Virus record (IMG/VR): IMGVR_UViG_3300034071_002361
Span: 1-57,495 of that record
DNA length: 57,495 bases
Strand: one strand, 5' to 3'
Source: a virus
Shown here one piece after another: positions 22,985 through 31,165 of the stretch; positions within the stretch are counted from its first letter, which is position 1; each line of letters begins with the position of its first letter. The position numbers were made by a program, and so were the translations under genes. Below the pieces are notes generated by a model. The model made no database searches and was not told the DNA's origin. It worked only from the letters and a program-made list of their open reading frames with translations.

Positions 22985-24429
22985 ACCTCGACATCGAAGA
23001 GCTTCAGGATCTTGACCTCGACCAGCTGCTGGAGGCCGAGGCCGAATGGCTGCGCTACAACCAGCTCGAGCAGATCTACAGCGAAGACGGCCCGTTCGGG
23101 ATCAGCAAGTACGCCAAGCACCGCGAGATCTTCGAGGCCACCGCGAAGTACGACCACGTGTGCGCCATGGGCGGCAACGGCACCGGCAAGACGTACGGCA
23201 TCGGCGGCTACCTCACGACGCTCCACCTGACCGGCCTGTACCCGCGGTGGTGGAAGGGGCTGCGCTTCCCATACCCGATCAAGGCGCGCGCCTGTGGCGA
23301 CACCCGGCAGACGATGCGCGAGGTCATCCAGCCCGTGCTGTTCGGCGACTTCGCCGAGAAGGGCGAGGAGTTCTACGGCACAGGCCTGATCCCTCGGCAC
23401 CTGCTCCTCAAGCGCAAGATCGTCAGCAACACCAACGGCCTCATCGACTACGCGGCCATCCGCCACGTGCCAAGCAACGGCATCTCGACGCTGCAGCTTC
23501 GCGCCTACGAGCAGGGCCGCGAAGCGTTTCAGGGAACCAAGTTCCACTGGATCTGGGAGGACGAGGAGCCGGACAACGAGATCCACGAAGAGAACGAGAT
23601 GCGAGGCCGTGGTGTCGACGGCAAGATCCTGCTCACGTTCACCCCGCTGTCTGGATTCTCCGAGGTCGTCGAGAGCTTCCTGAAGTTCGAAGAGACGAAC
23701 AAGCAGGGCGGAAGCATGTACTGCGCGCACATCGCGTGGAACGACGTGCCTCACCTGACCGAAGAGTGGAAGCGCAAGCGCCTCGCGAAGATGAAGCCGC
23801 ATCTTCGCAAGAGCCGCGTCTTCGGCATCCCATCCGGCGGCGACGCAATGGTGTACCCAGTGGACGAAGAATTCATCATCTGCAAGCCGTTCCCGATCCC
23901 TGATCACTTCCGTCGCGTCGCTGGTTTCGACCACGGCTGGCACAACACCGCCGCGGTCTGGGTTGCCTACGACAAGGACGAGGACATGGCCTACATCTAC
24001 GGCGAGTACAAGCGCGGCGAGGTCACGATCGAAGTGCATGCCACTGCGCTCAAGGCGCGCGGCGCGTGGATTCCGTTTCTCGGGGACAGCTCGGCGCGCG
24101 ATAGCGACGGAACGCAGATCGTCAACAAGTACAAGACGCTGGGCGTGCGCATGCGACTGCCCGACAAGGCGGTCGATGCAGGCATCCAAGAAGTCCTCGA
24201 GCGGCTCGACAGTGGCCGCCTGAAGATCTTCAGCACCTGCCCGAAGTGGATCGAGGAGTACCGCCGCTACCGCTACAAGGCGGACACCAACGGCATCCCT
24301 CAGGTCGTGAAGCAGAACGACCACCTCATGGACGCAACGCGCTACGCCATCTACGCCGGCCTGAAAGTCGCCGAGCACAACCCCGGAACGCGCACGCCGC
24401 GTGACATCACCAGCAACATGACCTTCTGA
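22972..24429 (+). CDS. terL: Large terminase subunit, 485 aa
   Basis: Packages DNA with ATP and cuts concatemers. Walker A is GGNGTGKT (residues 67-74); Walker B is WIWEDEEP around residues 193-199. The nuclease domain has GFDHGW (D320), LGDSSARD (near 372) and MDATRY (D454), the expected acidic residues. Length is normal for the family. GTG 22972 overlaps the upstream gene. The gene is followed directly by the portal. Confidence 0.95.
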   Translation: MGTLNLDIEELQDLDLDQLLEAEAEWLRYNQLEQIYSEDGPFGISKYAKHREIFEATAKYDHVCAMGGNGTGKTYGIGGYLTTLHLTGLYPRWWKGLRFPYPIKARACGDTRQTMREVIQPVLFGDFAEKGEEFYGTGLIPRHLLLKRKIVSNTNGLIDYAAIRHVPSNGISTLQLRAYEQGREAFQGTKFHWIWEDEEPDNEIHEENEMRGRGVDGKILLTFTPLSGFSEVVESFLKFEETNKQGGSMYCAHIAWNDVPHLTEEWKRKRLAKMKPHLRKSRVFGIPSGGDAMVYPVDEEFIICKPFPIPDHFRRVAGFDHGWHNTAAVWVAYDKDEDMAYIYGEYKRGEVTIEVHATALKARGAWIPFLGDSSARDSDGTQIVNKYKTLGVRMRLPDKAVDAGIQEVLERLDSGRLKIFSTCPKWIEEYRRYRYKADTNGIPQVVKQNDHLMDATRYAIYAGLKVAEHNPGTRTPRDITSNMTF

Positions 24430-24437
24430 GGACAGCC

Positions 24438-26819
24438 ATGATCACCCAGCAGCAGGCGCTCGAATCCAACGAGGCCAAAGAGGCCGAAGTCGTCGACATC
24501 GCAGAAGACGAGGGTTCCGAGAAGCGAGCCGCCGAAGAGGCCATGGCTCGACGCATCTCGACCATGGACCGCATCGGCGACACGCTCGATGGCCACCTCG
24601 CCGAGGCCGTGCAATTCCGCTCGTCCTTCGAGCGCATGTGGATCGAGGACATCCGCCAGTTCGAGTACGGCGATGCCGGCGAAGGCGCTGGCGCAACGCC
24701 GACCAAGCAGTACAGCAGCGACGAGGAGTGGAAGTCGGTGACCGACAACGTCACCCGCTTCTCGACGATCACCTTCGCCGCCCGGCTTGGCGACATGCTG
24801 TTCCCGACGAACGACCGCAACTGGGACATGGACAAGACGCCGGAGCCCGAGCTTCCTCCGGAGGTCATGCAGAACCTCGAGTCCACGCTGCAGATGATGG
24901 CCTCCGAGGGCAAGATCTCCAGCGAGGCCATGGCCGAACGTCTCGAGGAAATGGTTCTCGAGGTGGCGAGCAAGCGCATGGACAAGATGCGCACCAAGAT
25001 GGACGACCAGCTCACCGAGGCTCGCTACGCCGACAGCGGGCGCGAGCTGATCATGGACGGATGCAAGATTGGCCACGGCGTCATGAAGGGCCCGTTCCCG
25101 AAAGCGAAGAAGCGCCGCCGCTACAAGGCCGGCATGGGCTACGCCGCGGTGATGGAGGAGGTCATGACCGATCCGTGCGTCAAGCGCGTCGATCCGTGGC
25201 TCGTGTTCCCGCGCCCCTGCCGCCGCATCGAAGACTGCCCGGGCGTGTTCGAGCTGCACGAGCTTTCGTCGAAGCGCGTCAGCGACCTGCGCATGCAGCC
25301 GGGCTTCAGTGAGCTGCAGGTCGAGCGCCTCCTCCAGATGGCTCCGACGTGGGCCAGTGTGAGCAGCACCCTCGTGTCGATGCAGCAGCTCGAGGAGGCG
25401 ACCATCACCGGCCGCAACGAGAACTATGCCGTGATGGAGTACCACGGCCAGATGCCTCGCGAGGCTGTCGACATCTTCATCGAGCAGCTGCTGTCCGAGC
25501 AGAAGATCAGCGAGGAGGCGCGCGCCAAGATCGTCTCGGAGATCGAGCGCCGCAACAGCCTGCACCTCAACTGCAACGTCTGGTTCTCCCAAGGCGTCGT
25601 GCTCAAGGTGTCGGTGTCCCCGGTGGACTACGACCACTGCATGTACAAGTTCTTCCGCTTCGAAGAGAACGAGGCCTCTCCGTTCGGCAAGGGCATCCCG
25701 CGCATCCTGCGCGACACGCAGCGCGGCATCACCGTCCTGTGGCGGGCCATCATGCTCAACGCGATCATGGCCGCCGCTCCGCAGATCGCCTTGGCCAAGG
25801 GCTACCTCGAGCCCGAGGGCGGCGGGTCATCCGGCCCGAAGAACCTCCGCTTCGATAAGCCGCGCGTCTGGTCCTTCATCGGCGAGATCGACGACATCCG
25901 CAAGGTGTTCCAAGTCTTCACCGTTCCGTCGACGGTCGGCACCACGCTGCCCGTCTACGAGCGCGCGAAGCAGAATGCGCAGGAGCAGACCATGCTCCCG
26001 CTCATTGCGCAGGGCGAGCCGACGCAGGCTGTGCCGACCAGCTCCGGGCTCGCGATGCTGATGAACGCCAGCAACATCGTGCAGCGCCGTCTGGCTGCGA
26101 GGTTCGATGCCGAGATCACCACGCCGATCATCCAGAGCCTGTACGACTGGAACATGGAGTTCGGGCCGGACGAGGCGAAGGGCGACTACAAGGTCGTGGC
26201 CCGCGCGTCCTCGCACCTGCTGGTCAAGGACATTCAGGCCCAGCACTTCATGACCGCGCTCAGCCTGTACGCCAGCAACCCCAAGCTCGAGCCGCGCATG
26301 CGCTGGGATGCTTGGGCCGAGGAGGGCATGAAGATCCTCGACATGCCGGCCAGCCGCTTCCTGCTGAGCGAGGAGGAGTTCGAGGCTGCTCAGGCCGAAG
26401 CCGCCAAGAACGCGACGCCGGACCCGGAGACCATGAAGGCCGAGGCTGCGGTGAAGGTCGCCGATGCGCGAGTCATGGAGGCGCAGTCCGGCGCCGAGCA
26501 CAAGGCCCGGTCGCTGGAGCTGCAGGCCGAGGATCGCGGCCTCGACTTCGAGGATCGCATCGCCGACCGCGAGAGCCGCGAACGCATCGCCGCGATGGCC
26601 GTGCAGCAGGCGCTCGCCGGGCTCGATGCCGATGGGCAGGCGCGCGTCATGGAGCTGCAGGCGAAGATGCAGAGCGACGCCGATCGCAATGCGACCCAGA
26701 CCCGCATCGCCGGCATGAAAGCCGCGGAGAAGGCGCAGGAGATCGCAGCGCGCGAGCGTGCCGACCAGCGCGAGGTCGAGGCCGAGCAGCGCCGGCCCGA
26801 AGGCCCGGTTCTGGCCTAA
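24438..26819 (+). CDS. Portal (head-tail connector) protein, 793 aa
   Basis: Forms the dodecameric DNA gate of the capsid. Podovirus-type features include SVTDNVTRFSTITFAARLGD and MLFPTNDRNW near the N-terminus, the wing part FFRFEENEASPFGKGIPRIL and the crown/clip part ending in a long helical tail (AERADQREVEAEQRR). Length and position after terminase fit. Ribosome site GAGGACAGCC. Confidence 0.9.
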   Translation: MITQQQALESNEAKEAEVVDIAEDEGSEKRAAEEAMARRISTMDRIGDTLDGHLAEAVQFRSSFERMWIEDIRQFEYGDAGEGAGATPTKQYSSDEEWKSVTDNVTRFSTITFAARLGDMLFPTNDRNWDMDKTPEPELPPEVMQNLESTLQMMASEGKISSEAMAERLEEMVLEVASKRMDKMRTKMDDQLTEARYADSGRELIMDGCKIGHGVMKGPFPKAKKRRRYKAGMGYAAVMEEVMTDPCVKRVDPWLVFPRPCRRIEDCPGVFELHELSSKRVSDLRMQPGFSELQVERLLQMAPTWASVSSTLVSMQQLEEATITGRNENYAVMEYHGQMPREAVDIFIEQLLSEQKISEEARAKIVSEIERRNSLHLNCNVWFSQGVVLKVSVSPVDYDHCMYKFFRFEENEASPFGKGIPRILRDTQRGITVLWRAIMLNAIMAAAPQIALAKGYLEPEGGGSSGPKNLRFDKPRVWSFIGEIDDIRKVFQVFTVPSTVGTTLPVYERAKQNAQEQTMLPLIAQGEPTQAVPTSSGLAMLMNASNIVQRRLAARFDAEITTPIIQSLYDWNMEFGPDEAKGDYKVVARASSHLLVKDIQAQHFMTALSLYASNPKLEPRMRWDAWAEEGMKILDMPASRFLLSEEEFEAAQAEAAKNATPDPETMKAEAAVKVADARVMEAQSGAEHKARSLELQAEDRGLDFEDRIADRESRERIAAMAVQQALAGLDADGQARVMELQAKMQSDADRNATQTRIAGMKAAEKAQEIAARERADQREVEAEQRRPEGPVLA

Positions 26820-26822
26820 GCC

Positions 26823-27026
26823 ATGGAGAGCCCGAACATCCGAATCAACCGCCACTCATCCGAGTGGCGCCAGATCCGCGCCTACATCGAAGCGCGGCTA
26901 ATCGAGCACCGGAAGGCGCTTGAAAGTTCGCTCGTGCCAGTCGAGAGAGTCCCCTCGCTGCGCGCCCGAATCGACGAGCTGAATCTGCTGCTCAAAGCCA
27001 ACCCCGAGGAGCAAGACCATGAGTGA
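26823..27026 (+). CDS. Hypothetical helical protein, 67 aa
   Basis: Helical throughout (EWRQIRAYIEARLIEHRKAL, LRARIDELNLLLKA). Sits between portal and scaffold with an 8-base overlap into the scaffold gene. Small proteins here often assist head assembly; no family recognised. Confidence 0.7.
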   Translation: MESPNIRINRHSSEWRQIRAYIEARLIEHRKALESSLVPVERVPSLRARIDELNLLLKANPEEQDHE

Positions 27027-28038
27027 CCCGAACGATCGCTATGCCGGACTGACCGATGAAGAGCGCGCCTTTGCCGAAGGCCTTGGCGACGACTTCGAGC
27101 CGACGCCGGCCGAGGGCGGCACGCCGCAGGATCCGCCGCAGGAGGGCGACCCGGGCGAACCCGGCGAGCAGGGGGTTGACACCCCGGAAAGTGCTGACCA
27201 GCCTGAGGGGCAAGACGACCCGCTGGCCGCGCTTCCCGAGGACATTCGGAACCGCTACGTCGAGCTGGAGTCTGCCCAACGGACGTTGGCAGCCGAACTC
27301 GAAAAGGTGCAGGCCCGCGAGGCCCAGCTCCGCAACGACAACGCAGCCATGGCCGGAAGGCTCAAGCCGCTGCAGCAGCGGCTCGCTGAGTTGGAACGCG
27401 GCCCTGCGCCGCGAACCGAGGGGTCAGTGGATGCAGGCGCCGACGAGATCGCCGCCCTGTTCGCCACCGAAGACTTCGCCGAGTTCGAGCGCATGTTCCC
27501 GCACGAGGCCAAGCTCCAGAAGGAGAAGATCCTCGGAGCCGTCTCTCTCACCGAGAAGAAGCTGCAGTCGGAGATCGCGGGCCTCAAGCGTCAGCTCGAG
27601 GACTTCACCCCGGTGATCGATCAGCTCCGCACGCAGAGGGAAGAGCTGGATTGGCAGAAGCGAGTCGATGCCCTTGCATCCGCTCACCCTGACTTCCAGC
27701 AGATCGACAAGCAGCCCGAGTTCTGGAACTGGTTCAACGGCGAGTACACCGCCAACCAGCCCGCGATCATCCGGCAGCAGCTTCTCGATCCCGCTGTGCG
27801 CAAGCAGATCTTCTCGGACCCCGAATCCACCTCGGCGATCCTGACCACCTACAAGAAGGCCCGCACCCCCGCGACGACGACCGCCGCACCGCCAGCGCCC
27901 AGTGCGCCGGCAGCCAAGGAAGTCGACCCGCGGCTTGCTCTTTCCGTCGCTCCGAACGTCGGCAGCAGCGCCACTCGCGCAGTGAACATCGCTGCCCTGC
28001 CGCCCGAAGAGCAGTTCCTCGCAGGCCTCAACTCCTAA
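27019..28038 (+). CDS. Scaffolding protein, 339 aa
   Basis: Acidic, Pro-rich N-terminus (FAEGLGDDFEPTPAEGGTPQ), a central coiled coil (AELEKVQAREAQLRNDNAAM) and a helical C-terminus. Composition and the place between portal and capsid are the usual signature of scaffolds, which guide capsid assembly and then leave. No protease is fused. Confidence 0.82.
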   Translation: MSDPNDRYAGLTDEERAFAEGLGDDFEPTPAEGGTPQDPPQEGDPGEPGEQGVDTPESADQPEGQDDPLAALPEDIRNRYVELESAQRTLAAELEKVQAREAQLRNDNAAMAGRLKPLQQRLAELERGPAPRTEGSVDAGADEIAALFATEDFAEFERMFPHEAKLQKEKILGAVSLTEKKLQSEIAGLKRQLEDFTPVIDQLRTQREELDWQKRVDALASAHPDFQQIDKQPEFWNWFNGEYTANQPAIIRQQLLDPAVRKQIFSDPESTSAILTTYKKARTPATTTAAPPAPSAPAAKEVDPRLALSVAPNVGSSATRAVNIAALPPEEQFLAGLNS

Positions 28039-28056
28039 AACCCAGCAGGCAACCAC

Positions 28057-29094
28057 ATGGCACTCCAGACTCATCAGGCCTCCAACCCGGCCACCGGCAA
28101 TCCCACCAACCTCTACTCGCTTGGCAAGGTGCTCAAGTCGATCGACGGTGTCTTCGTCCTCGACCGCCTCGTCAAGGTGTACCCGGTCCCGATGAACAAG
28201 AACGAGACGGTGCTGATGGTCCGCTCGATCACCCCCGACCCGCGCCTCACCGAGGTGGCGGAAGGCGTCAACCCGCCCTCGCGCGCCCTCGTGTACGAGT
28301 CGGTGCAGGTCACGCTCGGCGAGTTCGCCGAGGTGTTCGCCGTCTCGAGCCGTCAGGCCGAGCTGGGCGAGACCGACGTCCTGATGGACTCGAAGGACCG
28401 CCTCGTCGACCTGATGCGCCGCACCCGCGAGAAGAACGCTTGGTTCGCCTTCCGCAACGGCACCCAGCGCATCTTCAACGCCACGGCCCACACCGCCCGG
28501 TCGCAGGTCAACGGCGCCATCTCGCTCGGCGCGATCCGCACCGCGGTCCGCACCCTGCAGAACGCCCGCGCGGCCTACATCCGCCAGATCAGCAACGGCT
28601 CCGTGAACAACGGCACGACCGCCACCGAGGCGGCGTACCTGTGCATCACGCACACCGACGCGCAGGCCGACATCCGCGCGCTCCCGGGCTTCGTGCCGCT
28701 GGCCAACATCGGCGGCGGCGCGCGCAACATCCCCGAGCTGTTCGGGCAGGTGGACAACGTGATGTTCATCACGTCGCCCGAGTTCGACCCGTTCTTCGGC
28801 GAAGGCGCCGGCAGCCCGACGGCGCTCAACATGCGCTCGGTGGGCGGCGCCAACGTCGACGTCTACAGCTACGTCATCTTCGGCGCCGAGGCCCTCGGCA
28901 AGTGCAACCTGCGCGGCAAGAGCCAGAGCGGCCTTGGCGCGGTCGAGATGAACGTGCTCGACAAGGCGGACAAGTCGGACGCCACGAACCAGCGCCGTCT
29001 GGTCTCGTGCCGCTGGTGGGATGCTCCGCTGATCCTGCAGCAGCAGCACGTCGTCCGCATCGAGGCGGGCGTCACCGACAAGCTCTACACCTGA
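28057..29094 (+). CDS. Major capsid protein, N4-gp56 family, 345 aa
   Basis: Shell-forming protein. Residues match the N4-gp56 family (HK97 fold): VLDRLVKVYPVPMNKNETVL, ITPDPRLTEVAEGVNPP, LGEFAEVFAVSSRQAEL, AAYLCITHTDAQADIRALPG and VYSYVIFGAEALGKCNLRGK. It follows the scaffold with a good ribosome site and is bounded downstream by a hairpin. Confidence 0.92.
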   Translation: MALQTHQASNPATGNPTNLYSLGKVLKSIDGVFVLDRLVKVYPVPMNKNETVLMVRSITPDPRLTEVAEGVNPPSRALVYESVQVTLGEFAEVFAVSSRQAELGETDVLMDSKDRLVDLMRRTREKNAWFAFRNGTQRIFNATAHTARSQVNGAISLGAIRTAVRTLQNARAAYIRQISNGSVNNGTTATEAAYLCITHTDAQADIRALPGFVPLANIGGGARNIPELFGQVDNVMFITSPEFDPFFGEGAGSPTALNMRSVGGANVDVYSYVIFGAEALGKCNLRGKSQSGLGAVEMNVLDKADKSDATNQRRLVSCRWWDAPLILQQQHVVRIEAGVTDKLYT

Positions 29095-29099
29095 CCAAC

Positions 29100-29123
29100 A
29101 GGGGCGGGATGATCCCCGCCCCT
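29100..29123 (+). other. Hairpin after the major capsid gene
   Basis: A perfect 9-bp stem AGGGGCGGG/CCCGCCCCT with loop ATGATC directly follows the capsid stop, without a T-run. It may stabilise the capsid mRNA or act as a partial attenuator, giving more capsid than downstream product. Confidence 0.65.
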
Positions 29124-29142
29124 AACCACAAGGGAAACGAAC

Positions 29143-29625
29143 ATGGCACTCCTCTACTCCAACCTCTACGGTCTGGCCCCGAACGCCGGCACCCCGACGT
29201 GGACCTATCGCGGCCCGCAGATGGAGCGACGCGGTCAGGTGGTCCTGCGCTTTGCCCAGTACACCGGCGCGATCACGTTCAACGCCTCGCCGGCGCTGAA
29301 CGACATCCTGTACATCGGCGGCGGCTTCCTCGCCGGCGAGAAGGTCAAGCGCATCACCAACACGCGCTCGGCGGATCCGGACTCGGCCAACGACTTCACG
29401 TTCAACCTCGGCTGGCGCATCGGCACGGCGGCCACCCCGGGCTCGGCGTTCGCTGCGGCGAGCACCGGCATGCAGGCCACCACCGCGTTCGAAGTCGGCG
29501 AGGCTGCGGCCCTGCCGATCCAAGCCGCGGCCGAGAACGACGACCTGATCCTGACCGCCACCGCCGGTGCGGCCGAGGTCACGACCGCGGTCCACACGTT
29601 CCTCGTCGAGTCGTATATCCCCTGA
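29143..29625 (+). CDS. Probable head decoration protein, 160 aa
   Basis: Beta-rich small protein (RRGQVVLRFAQYTGAITFNA, NDFTFNLGWRIGTAATPGSA, LILTATAGAAEVTTAVHTFL) immediately after the capsid gene, where decoration or cement proteins usually lie. Strong AAGGGAAACGAAC ribosome site. Assigned by position and fold flavour only. Confidence 0.6.
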   Translation: MALLYSNLYGLAPNAGTPTWTYRGPQMERRGQVVLRFAQYTGAITFNASPALNDILYIGGGFLAGEKVKRITNTRSADPDSANDFTFNLGWRIGTAATPGSAFAAASTGMQATTAFEVGEAAALPIQAAAENDDLILTATAGAAEVTTAVHTFLVESYIP

Positions 29626-29656
29626 CGGGCGCAGGTCTGCCAGCGGTAACATCGGG

Positions 29657-29678
29657 AGCGGCCCCGTCTGGGGCCGCT
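29657..29678 (+). terminator. Terminator-like hairpin after the decoration gene
   Basis: AGCGGCCCC-GTCT-GGGGCCGCT, a 9-bp perfect stem followed by TCCCTAT. The T-run is poor, so a partial terminator or processing site is more likely than a full stop. Confidence 0.55.
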
Positions 29679-29703
29679 TCCCTATCCGCCACCGGAGCCT
29701 GAA

Positions 29704-30459
29704 ATGCCCGCCACGAACATCATCCCCATCGACGAGGCCATCAAGGCGCGGTTCTCGTCGAGCACGACCGAAGAGCTGCAGCAGTACCTGTCCGACGCCG
29801 GCATCGAGTTCGTCTCGACCGAGCCGCAGGACAGCCTGCGACGCAAGTGCCTCGCCATGGTCGGCCTGTCGTCTTCCGATCCCGTCCAGACCCCGGACAA
29901 GAAAGTCGCCGGCAAGAAGTCGACGAAGGAAGACATCGTCCCGCCGTACCGCCTCGACCCGAACGGCCTCTGGGCCGGGCGCAAGTGGCGAGTCCGCGTT
30001 CCGCGCCCCGACGGCAACACGCAGGCCAAGGCCGCGGTGTACTCGTGGAACGGCAAGCGCGAGATGTGGGTGCCGTACGAGGAAGTCGTCAGCATCCCCG
30101 AGCCGATCTACCAGATCATGCTCGACCTCAAGCGCACGATGCACCGCACCGAGGAGATCCCGGGCAGCAAGGGCGAGATGACCACGGTCTTCGAGTTCGC
30201 CGACTTCAGCCTGCAGATCATCGGCATCGACCCGCTCACGGCGGATCGCGCCGGCTCGATCACCGAGTGGTATCAGTGGAAGAAGCCGAGCTGGTTCCGC
30301 AAGCGCAACACGCGCGAGCTGCAGCAGATCGCCGGCATGCTCGACATCGACGTCCGCAAGCGCGACGTCAATCGCACCAGCAAGGCTGACGACGAGCTGA
30401 TCGCCGACATCCTGCTGTTCCTGTTCGCTGACGCGAACGCAGAAGACGCGGAAACGTGA
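29704..30459 (+). CDS. Hypothetical head protein, 251 aa
   Basis: N-terminal helical part (EAIKARFSSSTTEELQQYLS) and C-terminal part (RNTRELQQIAGMLDIDVRKR) both look like small SAP/HeH-type helical modules. The centre is mixed (LWAGRKWRVRVPRPDGNTQA). Lies between decoration and adaptor genes, so a head or connector role is likely. No family confidently recognised. Confidence 0.7.
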   Translation: MPATNIIPIDEAIKARFSSSTTEELQQYLSDAGIEFVSTEPQDSLRRKCLAMVGLSSSDPVQTPDKKVAGKKSTKEDIVPPYRLDPNGLWAGRKWRVRVPRPDGNTQAKAAVYSWNGKREMWVPYEEVVSIPEPIYQIMLDLKRTMHRTEEIPGSKGEMTTVFEFADFSLQIIGIDPLTADRAGSITEWYQWKKPSWFRKRNTRELQQIAGMLDIDVRKRDVNRTSKADDELIADILLFLFADANAEDAET

Positions 30460-30463
30460 CCCC

Positions 30464-31165
30464 ATGAACTTCCTCGAGCTTGTCCAGAAAGGCTATGGCA
30501 TTTCGCGTGCCGGGCAGGGCGACATCTTTGCCGAGCCGGACACCGTCGCCAACCAGACTGGCAAGCTCAGGGAGTTCGTGGAGTTCGTCGCGATGTCGTG
30601 GGAAGACATCCAGAGCAGCCAGCCCTCGTGGCGCTTCATGCGTCGCGAGGGAACGCTGACCTTGCCCCAAGGCCAGACGACCGTCTCCCCGTCCGCCATC
30701 TCCGACTTCGAGTCGATCGTGCTCGCTGATCCGGATGGCCGCGGCCGCTCCATCTCCCTGTATCGCGAAAGCGTGGCCGATGAGCAGACCGTCCGCTTCG
30801 TTGCTTGGGGCGACTGGCAGCAGAGCTACCTGCAGCGCGGAGCCCGCGGCGTTGGCCAGCCGGGCTGCTTCACCATCAAGCCTGACGGAGACCTCGAGTT
30901 CGACCTCGAGGCTGATGCCGCTTACACGGTGAAGCTGTACTACAAGCGCAGCCCTCAGCCGCTTCAGCAGGACACCGATGAGCCGATCATGCCGGCCAAG
31001 TACCACAAGGCGATCTTCTGGTGGGCTCTGGCCAACTACTACTGCACGAGTCGTCCGGACGCCAAAGCGTTCGAGGCGTCGTGCCGCAGGAACCTCAATC
31101 GCGAGATGCGAGTCCTGCATCACGAGCAGCTCGATGAGCACCTCAGCGTCGAGGTGACGGCGTGA
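30464..31165 (+). CDS. Head-tail adaptor protein, 233 aa
   Basis: Matches the phage adaptor type that docks under the portal (SU10/T7 gp11-like): N-terminal ELVQKGYGISRAGQGD, FVAMSWEDIQSSQPSWRFMR, YTVKLYYKRSPQPLQQDTDE and KYHKAIFWWALANYYCTSRP. Overlaps the nozzle gene by GTGA, the usual adaptor-nozzle pair. Confidence 0.85.
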   Translation: MNFLELVQKGYGISRAGQGDIFAEPDTVANQTGKLREFVEFVAMSWEDIQSSQPSWRFMRREGTLTLPQGQTTVSPSAISDFESIVLADPDGRGRSISLYRESVADEQTVRFVAWGDWQQSYLQRGARGVGQPGCFTIKPDGDLEFDLEADAAYTVKLYYKRSPQPLQQDTDEPIMPAKYHKAIFWWALANYYCTSRPDAKAFEASCRRNLNREMRVLHHEQLDEHLSVEVTA

